The notes: generated by a model from the sequence alone, not told the origin. Shown: positions 53,926 to 63,465, counted from the first letter of the stretch. The stretch is 64,000 nucleotides of DNA from Paenibacillus dokdonensis (GCF_004916975.1 NZ_STGQ01000003.1:700501-764500); one strand, 5' to 3'. Made by a program: numbers and translations.

Positions 53926-54633
53926 TCATACATGTGGCGTCGACCCAGGGACTCTCGAGTCTTTTCTACTGAAAAAGACGGCAAAATCCAAATACTTATA
54001 CATGCAGTCTACATCAAGAAATCCGGCTTCCTCCAACCATATGATTTGATCGTTTAGTTGGGCATTGAAATCCAGCTTTCTTCTTTCCACAGATGCTTCA
54101 ATGGCCTCACGGGAAAGACCACTGTCGTTAATATGCTCAAGCCAGCGTCGTCTGTAATACTCATCGGATGCAGGATGATTACCGGCCACTTGATCCGCAT
54201 TAACAAATATACCGCCTGGCAGCAGAGCTTGATGTATCGTAGCAAATAAATGCTGTTTTGCCATATGGGTGAGATGATGGATGGATAACGAAGAAATGAC
54301 GATGTCAAACGACTCGGTAAACGTATAGTTCGAATAATCTCCGACGATATACCGAATGCTTTCATTATGCTGGAATCGCTGACGTGCCCCCTCTAACATT
54401 TTGTCGCTAACATCCATGAGCGTAAGCTCTGCATTGGGGTATTTTTGCAGCACCATGCCTGAAAAAAGCCCGGTACCCGCCCCCAAGTCAAGAATTTTCG
54501 GTGAGGCAGCAGCACTTTCAACTAAGGATAGAGCCATTCCGTAGAAATCGTCGAAACAAGGGATCAGTTTTTTTCTTTGCTCGTCATATCCACTCGCGAT
54601 GGCATCGAACAGCTTTTTGACGGATGAGTCCAT
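53926..54633 (-). CDS. Class I SAM-dependent methyltransferase
   Basis: This 235-residue cytoplasmic protein has a Rossmann-type SAM site: motif I ILDLGAGTGLFSG (residues about 47-59), the acidic end of beta 2 in ELTLMDVSDKM, motif III DIVISSLSIHHL and LLPGGIFVNADQV. It resembles small-molecule methyltransferases of the UbiE/trans-aconitate type; the substrate is unknown. It stands alone on the minus strand. Confidence 0.9.
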   Translation of the reverse strand: MDSSVKKLFDAIASGYDEQRKKLIPCFDDFYGMALSLVESAAASPKILDLGAGTGLFSGMVLQKYPNAELTLMDVSDKMLEGARQRFQHNESIRYIVGDYSNYTFTESFDIVISSLSIHHLTHMAKQHLFATIHQALLPGGIFVNADQVAGNHPASDEYYRRRWLEHINDSGLSREAIEASVERRKLDFNAQLNDQIIWLEEAGFLDVDCMYKYLDFAVFFSRKDSRVPGSTPHV

Positions 54634-54886
54634 AACAACACCTCTTTTTCAACTATTGTAATGGGAAAGCATTTGTTGGTGAAATATATAAATCATATTG
54701 AATTAATAGTTATTACCTATAATCACAAAACATAACTTACACAGAAAACGGGTACAGTACGTGGTTCTTTATATCCTGTACGCCGGACAGCAAAACTTCA
54801 CTAATCTGCCTTTAGCTTAATGGCTGCAGTAAACCGATTAGCATTCATAGATCATCGAATCGGCCATTTCTTGTCCATTCCTGTGG

Positions 54887-55162
54887 CTAAATATCCCGAA
54901 GCAGCGAAGTATTCAACTCCGCTCTTCCCAGGTAACCGCTGCAGATGACAGGGCGGTTAATGATTTCATATATTTTTTTCAGATCCGTAATGTGCTCCTG
55001 GCTCCAAGTTTCAAACGATTCGAATTCCTCTTTAGAAATCTGGTGGAATTCCGGTGTGTCGGCGATCCCCGTTAAGACCTCATACGCGTAAATATCATCG
55101 CCAAACTTTCCTACAGATTGGTATCTACCTGTTTTTAGACGGATATAATCGGTGTATCTCAA
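54887..55162 (-). CDS. Hypothetical protein, about 91 aa
   Basis: I do not recognise this small acidic protein. TTG at 55162 suits the GGGGGG ribosome site better than ATG at 55168, which touches it. Visible segments are RYTDYIRLKTGRYQSVGKFG, IYAYEVLTGIADTPEFHQIS and a helical end. It has no signal or membrane part. It stands alone between the Dus and methyltransferase genes. Confidence 0.65.
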   Translation of the reverse strand: MRYTDYIRLKTGRYQSVGKFGDDIYAYEVLTGIADTPEFHQISKEEFESFETWSQEHITDLKKIYEIINRPVICSGYLGRAELNTSLLRDI

Positions 55163-55272
55163 GGTCATCCCCCCATATGTATCATGAATATCTTACAATT
55201 ATACTAATCTGCCCTTAAATTAAGTACAACACAACCGCAGCCAATAAGGCTAAACACCTCCATAGTGGAACG

Positions 55273-55304
55273 CAAAAAAACTCCATCCCCTAAGGCATGG
55301 AGTT
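55273..55304 (-). terminator. Terminator of dus gene
   Basis: AACTCCAT, a 10-base loop and ATGGAGTT are followed by TTTTT on the minus strand, about 50 bases after the dus stop. Confidence 0.85.
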
Positions 55305-55352
55305 ACTTCGCATTATCACACTAATTGAAGCGCAATTGAAGTAAGACATCAT

Positions 55353-56336
55353 TTAACGGTCTCTGCCCTCATCCATATGCCCCGCAAATTCGTCCAGAAG
55401 CGTGCGTACTTCATCGGTAGACGCCGTGCTCATCAACTGATTTCTTAGTTCGCTTGCCCCTCTAAACCCTTTGACATAAATCTTGAAAAAGCGATGCAGA
55501 GCTTTGAATGGACGGGTCTCTGATTCCTGGGAATACTGATCATGCAGATCCAGCTGTAATCTTAAAAGATCAAGGTATTCGGTACTGCTATGTTCCCTCG
55601 GCTCTTTTTCAAAGGCAAAAGGATTTTTAAAAATACCACGCCCGATCATGATCCCATCCACGCCATATTGTTCAGCTAGCTTCAAGCCGGCTTGACGGTC
55701 AAGAATATCCCCATTAATCGTGAGCAGCGTATGTGGCGCCACACGATCCCGAAGTTTCTTAATTTCAGGAATCAGTTCCCAATGCGCATCGACTAGGCTC
55801 ATTTCATCTCTTGTACGCAAATGGATCGAAAGATTAGCTATGTCCTGCTTCAATATATGTGTCAACCAATCCTGCCATTCATCAACCTTGGTGAAACCAA
55901 GTCTGGTCTTCACACTGACAGGCAATCCTCCTGCCTTTGCCGCTTGGATGATTTCAGCTGCAACCTCTGGGCGGAGAATTAAGCCGCTTCCCTTCCCGTT
56001 GGATGCCACATTATGAACAGGACAACCCATATTGATATCGATCCCTTTATATCCGAGCTTCGCCATATCGATACTCATTTTTCGAAAATACTCAGGCTTA
56101 TCGCCCCATATATGCGCAACCATGGGTTGTTCATCCTCGGTAAATAATAAACGGCCGCGCACACTATGATTTCCTTCCGGATGGCAATAGCTCTCCGTAT
56201 TCGCAAACTCTGTAAAAAACACATCCGGTCTTCCTGCTTTACTCACGACATGACGAAAAACAACATGCGTCACATCCTCCATGGGTGCAAGTACAAAAAA
56301 AGGCCGGGGTAAATCAAGCCAAAAATTATGGTTCAC
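55353..56336 (-). CDS. tRNA dihydrouridine synthase
   Basis: This 327-residue flavoprotein reduces uridine to dihydrouridine in tRNA D loops. The FMN barrel opens with FVLAPMEDVTHVVFR, the catalytic cysteine is in GIDINMGCPVHNVASNGKGS (Cys near residue 105), and VKTRLGF, HLRTR and GVDGIMIGRGIFKNPF are the other family motifs. It has a C-terminal helical domain. It is of the Dus group with MEDVT rather than the usual MAGVT loop and is separate from the rpl/folate-linked dusB locus of other Bacillota. Whether it is the only Dus gene cannot be seen here. Confidence 0.93.
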   Translation of the reverse strand: MNHNFWLDLPRPFFVLAPMEDVTHVVFRHVVSKAGRPDVFFTEFANTESYCHPEGNHSVRGRLLFTEDEQPMVAHIWGDKPEYFRKMSIDMAKLGYKGIDINMGCPVHNVASNGKGSGLILRPEVAAEIIQAAKAGGLPVSVKTRLGFTKVDEWQDWLTHILKQDIANLSIHLRTRDEMSLVDAHWELIPEIKKLRDRVAPHTLLTINGDILDRQAGLKLAEQYGVDGIMIGRGIFKNPFAFEKEPREHSSTEYLDLLRLQLDLHDQYSQESETRPFKALHRFFKIYVKGFRGASELRNQLMSTASTDEVRTLLDEFAGHMDEGRDR

Positions 56337-56601
56337 GTCAAACTCAAATCCTTTCGTATAGATACAGCTTCGAAAGTTGACCCAAATAAGTGAAAGAACG
56401 AAATCCCCAATTAGAAATTCGTTCTTTTATATTATACTAATTCCAACCAAGCTACGCCACATGCACCGTAGCAGGAACATATGGGCGTTGTTTGGACACC
56501 CCCCCTGATTATCCTCCCAATGTAAAAAAGCAGCCAATCTGCCAGATTATCTGCCTGTGTTAAAGTCTAGAATTGTTGGTGGCAAACGGATATAATGGTC
56601 A

Positions 56602-56928
56602 TTATTTATTTCCTAAAATGGGGTGCATGCGTGGGTACAGCTGACTTCCATCTTTCTCATCATGATACCGGGACACAAATTTTGACTGAACCAGACGATC
56701 AAGCATTACCGTAATAGCACTGGGGGTAACATCCATTTTTTTCGCCAAAGATGAAATACTGCATGGTTCTTTTTCTTGGATTGCACCAAGCAAATAGTAT
56801 TGGGACGGTGTGACACCTACATCCAGCTGACCTATAAGTTGATCGAGTTCGCTAAGCACTTTTCGTCTAAACAGATCACTGGCACTGTGATAGCGCTGAA
56901 TAAGGGAACCAAAGTCAATCTTTCTCAA
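56602..56928 (-). CDS. MarR-family regulator, C-terminally truncated
   Basis: The first 95 residues fit a MarR protein: dimer helix DLFRRKVLSELDQLIGQLDV, then the winged helix-turn-helix ISSLAKKMDVTPSAITVMLD and LVQSKFVSRYHDEKDG. The wing should be followed by DRR and two dimerisation helices (about 140-150 residues in all), but here the frame reads QLYPRMHPILGNK and stops at 108. The 3' part has been lost. It is probably inactive or dominant-negative. The gene diverges from the ECF sigma gene; the 350-base gap 56929-57276 shows no other gene. Confidence 0.75.
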   Translation of the reverse strand: MRKIDFGSLIQRYHSASDLFRRKVLSELDQLIGQLDVGVTPSQYYLLGAIQEKEPCSISSLAKKMDVTPSAITVMLDRLVQSKFVSRYHDEKDGSQLYPRMHPILGNK

Positions 56929-57276
56929 TACGTTACTGTGCGCAAATTACATCACTTGTCTATTACTGCATGGCAGACGAAGCTGGCCAGATGTATCATA
57001 CTCATGTTTACATCGTGTGTTCTAGCGCCGTTCGTTTCAGCACTTTGAAAAACAAGTTCCCCGAAGCAAATCTCGAAATAACCAAAGGAACAATGAACAG
57101 AATCGTGATTACATTGCTAAGAGCGGTAAATGGGAAAACGATAAAAAGCATGGCACTATAATCCCAGGCACAGCAATATCCAAATATTAAAGACGAATAA
57201 GTGGCTTACTAAATGGAGACGATCGGTTCTGTGGAGTGAGTGAAAAAGGTATTTCGCCCGTCAAAAGGAGGCCAAG

Positions 57277-58233
57277 ATGAACGAAACAGCAATAGAGCTT
57301 CAGTTATTTGAGAACTTAAAGCCTGAGTTAACATCGTTCTGTTACAGAATGCTAGGATCCATCGATGACGCAGACGATGCTGTTCAGGAAACCTTTATTC
57401 GTGTTTGGCAAAGTTGGCATTCATTCAGGCTGGAGTCCTCATTCAAAACTTGGGTTTATCGTATTGCATCAAACTTATGCCTGGACAAACTAAGACAAGC
57501 CAAGCGCCGTTCGCGTCCCGTTGACCTATCCGACCCAGCGGTACCTACCGTCGAACTCTGCGAAAAGTTTCCCGAGTCAGCTTGGATTTGGCCTGCCCCT
57601 GATTTCTCGGCGAGTCCGGAAGATATTTTCATTCGCAAAGATACCCTTGAACTCTGTTTTATTACACTCTTACAGATCTTCCCCCCCCGTCAACGTGCGG
57701 TTCTTATTTTGAAGGATGTATTCGAATGGTCCTCCAAACAGATCGCTGAAACTTTAGGAATATCGCCGGCAGCGGTTAACAGCGCTCTACAAAGAGCCAG
57801 AGAAACGATGGACCGAGCGAAACTTCATTCTAACGAGTTTAGTATGATGGATGTCGAACCTGATCGTGAGTTGCTTGCACGGTATGTGGAAGCCTTCGAA
57901 CAATTTGATATCAATGCGTTGGTAGCGTTGTTTCATGAGGAAGGCCGTCTGTCAATGCCGCCTTTCCCAATGTGGGTACGCGGCAAAGACGATTTGTTCA
58001 AGTTTTTTGCGCTTACACGCTGGCATTGTGAGGGATCCCGTTTTTTGCCAATTATGGCGAATGGGGGTTATCCTGCTTTCGCACAGTATGTGCCAAGCGG
58101 TGAGGACTCCTACTTGGCACCCTGGGGTATTCACATGATTGAAATAAAGGACAAGCAAATATACCACGTCCAAAATTTCATTAACTCAAAATTATTTTCC
58201 CGATTTGGGCTTCCTGCACAAATACACCGATGA
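57277..58233 (+). CDS. ECF sigma factor with C-terminal SnoaL-like domain
   Basis: This is a 318-residue sigma-70 family protein. Region 2 holds DADDAVQETFIRVWQSWHSF and KTWVYRIASNLCLDKLRQAK, region 4 RAVLILKDVFEWSSKQIAET with LGISPAAVNSALQRARE. Residues about 195-318 form a SnoaL/NTF2-like fold that in such sigma factors regulates activity in place of an anti-sigma partner. It resembles the SigX5/SigG-like group (TIGR02960). AAAAGGAGG precedes the ATG. No anti-sigma gene is adjacent. The reductase gene 75 bases downstream in the same direction may be its target or partner. Confidence 0.92.
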   Translation: MNETAIELQLFENLKPELTSFCYRMLGSIDDADDAVQETFIRVWQSWHSFRLESSFKTWVYRIASNLCLDKLRQAKRRSRPVDLSDPAVPTVELCEKFPESAWIWPAPDFSASPEDIFIRKDTLELCFITLLQIFPPRQRAVLILKDVFEWSSKQIAETLGISPAAVNSALQRARETMDRAKLHSNEFSMMDVEPDRELLARYVEAFEQFDINALVALFHEEGRLSMPPFPMWVRGKDDLFKFFALTRWHCEGSRFLPIMANGGYPAFAQYVPSGEDSYLAPWGIHMIEIKDKQIYHVQNFINSKLFSRFGLPAQIHR

Positions 58234-58308
58234 ATATCGTAAACTAATTTCGTCTAAATAAATGAGAAACAAAATTACGATTATCAAAGATAGAAAGGAA
58301 GATAGTTC

Positions 58309-58896
58309 ATGCGTAAAATCATTCTATTCATTCACAGTTCGATTAATGGAGTTGTCACTGGCGACCCAAGCGAGGACAAAACCAACTGGGCAGTCTGGAG
58401 AAATAGCGCTGGCATTGAGGAAGGTTCTCAGTATCTATTAAATATTTTCGAGACAGCTGATACCATTTTACTTGGCCGCGGAACCTACGAAGACCTCTCT
58501 AGAAAGTGGCCGAATACTCGAGGTTCAAGCCTGGGTGATAAGATAAACAACGCCCACAAACTAGTTGTAACGGGCGCCCTCCCGCTCGACAAGCTAAAAT
58601 GGGGAGAATTTGAAGCTCCAAAAAAATTGACCGGCAGTAATATAGAAGAGCAAATTAAGAACCTAAAAAATGGTGACGGTGGCGACATTGTTATTTTCGG
58701 TAGTCCAACGCTCGTGCGATCACTGGCAAACGCAAATCTTATTGACGAATATCAGATAATCATGCACCCTGTTGTGGTCAAAGTAGGTGAGCATTTGTTT
58801 GACAATCTTAATGAGCAGAAGGAATTCCGTCTCGTGGACGTCAAAACACTAAAGGTTGGTTCCCTCTTGGTAACCTACAGACCCTCTATAGCCTAG
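58309..58896 (+). CDS. Dihydrofolate reductase-like (RibD C-terminal) protein
   Basis: This 195-residue cytoplasmic protein of the DHFR/RibD-C superfamily (YwjB/YyaP type) has SINGVVTGDPSEDKTNWAVW at the start, ADTILLGRGTYEDLSRKWPN and GGDIVIFGSPTLVRSLANAN, which line the NADPH site. It probably reduces an unknown pterin-like or other substrate; true folate reduction is unlikely. AAAGGAAG precedes the ATG. It follows the ECF sigma gene and ends before a terminator. Confidence 0.9.
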   Translation: MRKIILFIHSSINGVVTGDPSEDKTNWAVWRNSAGIEEGSQYLLNIFETADTILLGRGTYEDLSRKWPNTRGSSLGDKINNAHKLVVTGALPLDKLKWGEFEAPKKLTGSNIEEQIKNLKNGDGGDIVIFGSPTLVRSLANANLIDEYQIIMHPVVVKVGEHLFDNLNEQKEFRLVDVKTLKVGSLLVTYRPSIA

Positions 58897-59010
58897 CTCA
58901 ACCCGGCAGATCATTACTGTCAACACAAACAGTTACCCAGTTGATAATGTGCAATGGACCGTCAACCGATACTATAATTGATTCAACACAGTAGTTCCAT
59001 ACGTCCCAAG

Positions 59011-59054
59011 AATGAAAAGACAGTTAAGCTTGAACGCCTAACTGTCTTTTCATT
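59011..59054. terminator. Bidirectional terminator
   Basis: Perfect 16-base arms (AATGAAAAGACAGTTA and its complement) with a 12-base loop stand between the convergent reductase and rlmD genes and are T-rich on both outgoing strands. Confidence 0.85.
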
Positions 59055-59161
59055 AGTTGAACCAATTCTTACTGCAAATCCACCAGGTAAGCATATCGTG
59101 TTCGTTTTTAGTAAGGTTGGTGTAGGTGAGGGGAGTCGACCCCTTCCAGACCAATCACGAT

Positions 59162-60703
59162 TTATGAAATTGCCATCACCAGTAGAGCCACTGACTCCAC
59201 ATGAACCGTATGCGGGAACATATCCACCGGCGTTACTTCCACCGTCCGGTACCCGCCATCCTCAAGCACGCGCAAATCCCGCGCCAACGTAGATGGATTA
59301 CAGCTCACATATACCACCCGCTCCGGCTTCATCTCTAGAATCGTCTCCAGCAGCTTCGGATCGCAGCCTTTGCGCGGCGGGTCGACGACGATCACGTCAG
59401 CTTCTATGCCCTGCTCTTTCCAGGCGGGGATGACATCCTCGGACGCCCCGACCTCGAACGTAACGTTATTCATTCCGTTCAGTTCCGCGTTACGGCGTGC
59501 ATCTTCAATGGCTTCCGGAACAATTTCAACACCGTACACTTTACCAGCATGCTGGGCCAGGAAAAGCGAAATCGTACCAATACCACAGTACGCATCGATA
59601 ACCTTCTCTTTCCCGGTCAACTGTGCATACTCAACCGTCTTCCCGTAAAGTACCTCGGTCTGCGCCGAGTTCACTTGATAGAACGAACGCGCTGATATAG
59701 CGAATTTCACGTCGCCGATATAGTCATAAATGACTTCTTGTCCCCACAGGACACGAGTAGTATCGCCGAAGATGACGTTGGTCTGTTTCGTGTTCACGTT
59801 CTGGCAGATGCTGACGACGGACGGCAGTTGGGCCCGGATCTCTTGAACCCATTCATCCGCGTGCGGGATCTTGTTGCCGTTAGTGACCAGGACGATCATC
59901 ATCTCGCCAGTACGGAAGGCGACCTTCACGACGACGTGGCGCAGCAGGCCTTGGCCACTCTCCTCGTCGTAAGCAGTGATGCCGAGCTTGCGGCCGATGG
60001 CCTTCACGCGGGCAACGACCTCGTCGTTGCTCTCATGCTGGATGAGGCAGGCTTCCATGTCGATGATGCGGTGGCTGCCGCGGGCGTAGAAGCCGCCGAC
60101 CAGGCCGCCTTCGGTGACGCCCATCGGCACCTGCGCCTTGTTGCGGTAGCGCCATGGCTCGTTCATGCCCATTGTGGCATGAACCTGAATGCCTTCGCTT
60201 CCAGGCACCGTACCCTCTGTACCCATAGCCTCCGTATCCACATGCTCTCCATCGATAGAAGCAGCACCATCACGACGCACTACCGGCTCCCCGCTCACCT
60301 GCAGCTTCCCGATGCGCACCAGGTTGTCCACGACAAGCTGACGCTTCCAGGACAGCTGGGCCGTATAGTCCATATGCTGCAGCTGGCAGCCGCCGCATTG
60401 GTCGTAGATCGGGCAGGGCGCGGCTATGCGATCTGGGCTGGCTTCGACCAGCTCCAGCAGCTTGGCATAACCATACTGCTTCTTGGTCTTCAGTACCTTC
60501 ACGCGCACCTTCTCGCCGGGAAGGGCTCCGGCCACGAACAGTGTATATCCATCTGCACGTCCTACGCCTTCCCCGTCATGATTCATCCCGATAATATCGA
60601 TTACGGCTTCGTCGTTCTTCGCCACTGGCAGTCCGGTGATTGGCGCAGGGGTGCTGCGGCGGCCGGAGTTCCGGCGGCTTTGTCGCTTATTCATGCTGCT
60701 CAT
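59162..60703 (-). CDS. rlmD: 23S rRNA (uracil-C5) methyltransferase, RlmD/RlmCD type
   Basis: This 513-residue protein has a basic N-terminus, a TRAM domain (residues about 30-90) and an iron-sulfur cluster site, CPIYDQCGGCQLQHM, with the earlier cysteine. The RumA-type methyltransferase domain has motif I VIDAYCGIGTISLFLAQHAG, IVVDPPRKGC and the catalytic VVYVSCNPSTLARD. It methylates uracil 1939 (and in Bacillus also 747) of 23S rRNA. An unusual Gly/Glu-rich insert of about 40 residues follows KLQVSGEPVV near residue 140. It lies downstream of dgkB as in Bacillus subtilis (yerQ-yefA order). Confidence 0.95.
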   Translation of the reverse strand: MSSMNKRQSRRNSGRRSTPAPITGLPVAKNDEAVIDIIGMNHDGEGVGRADGYTLFVAGALPGEKVRVKVLKTKKQYGYAKLLELVEASPDRIAAPCPIYDQCGGCQLQHMDYTAQLSWKRQLVVDNLVRIGKLQVSGEPVVRRDGAASIDGEHVDTEAMGTEGTVPGSEGIQVHATMGMNEPWRYRNKAQVPMGVTEGGLVGGFYARGSHRIIDMEACLIQHESNDEVVARVKAIGRKLGITAYDEESGQGLLRHVVVKVAFRTGEMMIVLVTNGNKIPHADEWVQEIRAQLPSVVSICQNVNTKQTNVIFGDTTRVLWGQEVIYDYIGDVKFAISARSFYQVNSAQTEVLYGKTVEYAQLTGKEKVIDAYCGIGTISLFLAQHAGKVYGVEIVPEAIEDARRNAELNGMNNVTFEVGASEDVIPAWKEQGIEADVIVVDPPRKGCDPKLLETILEMKPERVVYVSCNPSTLARDLRVLEDGGYRTVEVTPVDMFPHTVHVESVALLVMAIS

Positions 60704-61130
60704 GTCACTTCTTTCCTCATATATTTCAAGTAATTCGTGGTCTCTGCTCTTCTCGCTGAATTCTATGCTTCAACATCGTTTCAATCTATATACGAACCCT
60801 ATGAGCCCATAATTCCAAAGCTCTCCAAGGTCAATTTATAATCGTTGATTTATAACAGATAATCTCCTACGATCCCACTTATCTGCCCTTTAGAACATTC
60901 TACTTTTGACATCTTTCATGCAGCACTAACATCGCCATCCTGCGAAAGAGGTCATTTCACGCAAATTCACGTAGTTTCAATCCGAAACACGTCGTTTCCT
61001 ACCTGCTTCATTTCTCAAGGGAATTAGGTCCCCTCTACACAAAATCATCTCTTATAACTCTTCCAGATACCTTCTCACGCTGGAGCCATCTCTGCATCCA
61101 TCCTATTATACCAGACATCGCCCCAACGCA
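60704..61130. other. Intergenic region between dgkB and rlmD
   Basis: I see no gene here. The stretch is expected to hold the rlmD promoter; apart from the dgkB terminator that follows it I find no structure I can name. Confidence 0.5.
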
Positions 61131-61190
61131 AAAAAAGATCAAGATGCCCGCTCCCACCCTTGATTCCGATGAACAGCTTCTGGACATCTT
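61131..61190 (-). terminator. Probable terminator of dgkB
   Basis: AAGATGTCC and GGGCATCTT pair over 8-9 bases around a long loop of about 32 bases. GATCTTTTTTT follows on the minus strand. Confidence 0.6.
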
Positions 61191-61295
61191 AACCTACGTG
61201 AACTTCTGGTATGTACCGGTTAACGGCCGCGTGGGCCGTCTTCCAAATCGCATCACACTTATACTCACATCTACCTCATCGAAACTTCCATCCAC

Positions 61296-62177
61296 CTACG
61301 CAAAAATCCGTAAATGCTGATGCAGCACCGAAAACTGGCCCGGAAGCGATCCGCCCAGCTCGCCGTCGAGGTTGAGCAGCACCTTGCCTGGTGAGGTGAC
61401 TTCCATAGAGCTCGTGCGGAAGGATATGACCTTCTTATCATTCATATGCTCGCCGCGCAGCGCAAGCGTAACAACGCGTACGAACTCCGCCAGGTTGCAT
61501 TTCTTGAGGGCAATCACGTCGAGCAGGCCGTCGTCGATCCGCGCTCCCGGGGCCAGCTTCTCGAAGCCGCCGACCGAGTTCGTGTTCGTGATTAGGAAGA
61601 GCATGAACTCATCATGGATCGTCTCCTGTCCCTCGGCGTTGATGATCAGCTCCTGCGGTGACAGGCTGACCATTTTCTCGACACCCTTAATATAGTAAGC
61701 CAATTGGCCGATCATCGTCTTCAGGCGGCTTGGCACATCATAGGTAAGCTCCGTTAATGTTCCTCCACCCGCAATATTGATGAAATAACGGTCATTCGCC
61801 TTCCCCACATCGATCGGACGGGTCTGCTGCCGGATCACCAGATCGCAGTAGTCCTCCCAATTCCTTGGGATGCCGAGTCCGCGGGCAAAATCATTCGTGG
61901 TTCCCAGCGGGAACACGCCGAGCGGAGGCACATTTTCCTTGCCTGCCATCCCGTTCACGACCTCATACAAGGTGCCGTCGCCGCCAGCGGCGATAATCAT
62001 ATCGTATCCGCGCTCCACCGCATCCGCGGCGGACGCGGTTGCATCGCCTTCACCTGTTGTCGCATGACAGGAGGCTTCGATGCCGCCTTGGTCGAGCCTC
62101 TGGAGAATGTCCGGCAGACGCCGTCTCATTTCCTCTCGGCCTGAGCTGGGATTATAAATCAATCTTGCTCTTTTCAT
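61296..62177 (-). CDS. dgkB: Diacylglycerol kinase DgkB
   Basis: This 293-residue soluble lipid kinase of the DAGK/YegS family recycles diacylglycerol from lipoteichoic acid synthesis to phosphatidic acid. The N-terminal lobe has LIYNPSSGREEMRRRLPDIL, the nucleotide loop IIAAGGDGTLYEVVNGM and PLGTTNDFARGLGI. The second lobe has NIAGGGTLTELTYDVPSRLK, with the Asp of the Mg network, and ends VLLNLDGELGGSLPG. AGGTGG precedes the ATG. It lies in the same order as in Bacillus next to the rRNA methyltransferase gene. Confidence 0.95.
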   Translation of the reverse strand: MKRARLIYNPSSGREEMRRRLPDILQRLDQGGIEASCHATTGEGDATASAADAVERGYDMIIAAGGDGTLYEVVNGMAGKENVPPLGVFPLGTTNDFARGLGIPRNWEDYCDLVIRQQTRPIDVGKANDRYFINIAGGGTLTELTYDVPSRLKTMIGQLAYYIKGVEKMVSLSPQELIINAEGQETIHDEFMLFLITNTNSVGGFEKLAPGARIDDGLLDVIALKKCNLAEFVRVVTLALRGEHMNDKKVISFRTSSMEVTSPGKVLLNLDGELGGSLPGQFSVLHQHLRIFA

Positions 62178-62373
62178 TTACCATACGCCACCTATTTTAG
62201 GATTTGCACATGACCATAGAATCACCAAAGGTATCTTATCTGTAGTCCATTCTATAATCTTTACCGCTATTTTTCTGCATAAAATAATTCACGGCATAAA
62301 GCCGTCAAACGAATTTACACAAAATCCGCTTCCGGTGAATCAAGAAAACTCCCGTTCAGAAAAATATAACTTA

Positions 62374-63138
62374 TTATTCCACTTTTAACCAGTCTTGAAT
62401 CTGCTCATCGAGCCATGCGGTCAACAGCGGATGCGGCAGCAGCGCTTTACCGGAATATAGGTAGCTCAGGCCTTCGAGGCGCTTCGGAATCACTTCCCGG
62501 ATAAAATATCCCTCACTCAAAAAGAGCGGAGCTGCAATAACCTGCATCCCGCGTTCCTTCTGCCAATATTCCACTTTGGTTCGCACGCTGTCCGGCCGCA
62601 GCAGCGCGTAGTCTGTCGCGGCCAGTCCGCTGATCTCACGCACCTGCTCCGCGAGACGCGCCAGTCCCTGCTCCCAGCGCTGCCGGAAGCCTTCATGGCT
62701 GCTGCCGTGTCCGATCAGGACAAGCGCCTCCTGCCCTGGATTCTGCGATACAGCCTTCGCCTTATCCCAGATCATTTCCGCCACATAGGATCCATGCTCA
62801 ATCGGCGAGCCGTAATGAATTCTCGCATGGACACGAAATGGCGCCAGATCGCTCTCAAAGGACGGAGCATCAATGACGCCAAGCGCATATGCGATTTCAT
62901 TCACATGCGTGCTTCCCGAAGATACGAACAGCGGAATAACCAGGATGTCTGTGACGCCCTGGCTCTCAAGCAGGTCAAGGCCATCTTGAATCAGCCGCCC
63001 TTCTACAATTTCCAAGAACGAAGCCGCCACAGGGAAGTTTCCCCGCAGCGGCAGCTGATTGATGGCGTGATCGACCAGATCGACCCAAGCTTGTTCCCTT
63101 GAGCCGTGACTGATGACGAGTACGCCTCGTTTGCGCAT
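62374..63138 (-). CDS. CbiX/SirB-type sirohydrochlorin chelatase
   Basis: This protein of about 254 residues has two CbiX half-domains. The first begins VLVISHGSREQAWVDLVDHA and carries IPLFVSSGSTHVNEI; the second has LVLIGHGSSHEGFRQRWEQG and APLFLSEGYFIREVIP. Its metal-binding His residues are conserved in the first half and partly in the second. It inserts Fe or Co into sirohydrochlorin for siroheme or cobalamin. ATG at 63138, one base after the yerC stop, is preferred; TTG at 63150 would overlap. No other siroheme gene is in the window. Confidence 0.88.
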   Translation of the reverse strand: MRKRGVLVISHGSREQAWVDLVDHAINQLPLRGNFPVAASFLEIVEGRLIQDGLDLLESQGVTDILVIPLFVSSGSTHVNEIAYALGVIDAPSFESDLAPFRVHARIHYGSPIEHGSYVAEMIWDKAKAVSQNPGQEALVLIGHGSSHEGFRQRWEQGLARLAEQVREISGLAATDYALLRPDSVRTKVEYWQKERGMQVIAAPLFLSEGYFIREVIPKRLEGLSYLYSGKALLPHPLLTAWLDEQIQDWLKVE

Positions 63139-63139
63139 C

Positions 63140-63430
63140 TTATCGTCCAAGACGCTCTAATGTCATTTTATACCCATCGTTGCCATAATTCAAACAGCGC
63201 TTCACACGGGAAATGGTAGCCGTGCTTGCTCCTGTTTCAGCTTCGATCTGGTTGTACGTATTGCCTTTGCCAAGCATGCGCGCAACCTCCAGGCGCTGGG
63301 ACAGCGACTGGATTTCATTCACGGTGCACAGGTCATCGAAAAATACGTAGCATTCTTCGATGTCTTTCAACGTCAAAATTGCCTCGAATAATTGGTCTAT
63401 ACTTTTATCATTAAGTTTCTTCAGTTGCAC
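63140..63430 (-). CDS. yerC: YerC/YecD family TrpR-related protein
   Basis: This 96-residue DNA-binding protein of the TrpR/YerC/YecD family has the helical body DKSIDQLFEAILTLKDIEEC and LTVNEIQSL-type region (here LCTVNEIQSLSQRLEVARML). Its helix-turn-helix is TYNQIEAETGASTATISRVK, followed by RCLNYGNDGYKMTLERL. In Bacillus subtilis yerC lies near pcrB and pcrA and its target is not established. The GTG start has an AGGGG site. It heads the operon with the chelatase gene. Confidence 0.93.
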   Translation of the reverse strand: MQLKKLNDKSIDQLFEAILTLKDIEECYVFFDDLCTVNEIQSLSQRLEVARMLGKGNTYNQIEAETGASTATISRVKRCLNYGNDGYKMTLERLGR

Positions 63431-63465
63431 TGAATCATCATCCCCTACTATTACTATGTATTTTC

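Noticed and set aside
59011..59054. Strong hairpin considered as a small RNA gene
   Set aside because: Its position between two convergent genes and its T-rich flanks on both strands fit a shared terminator.
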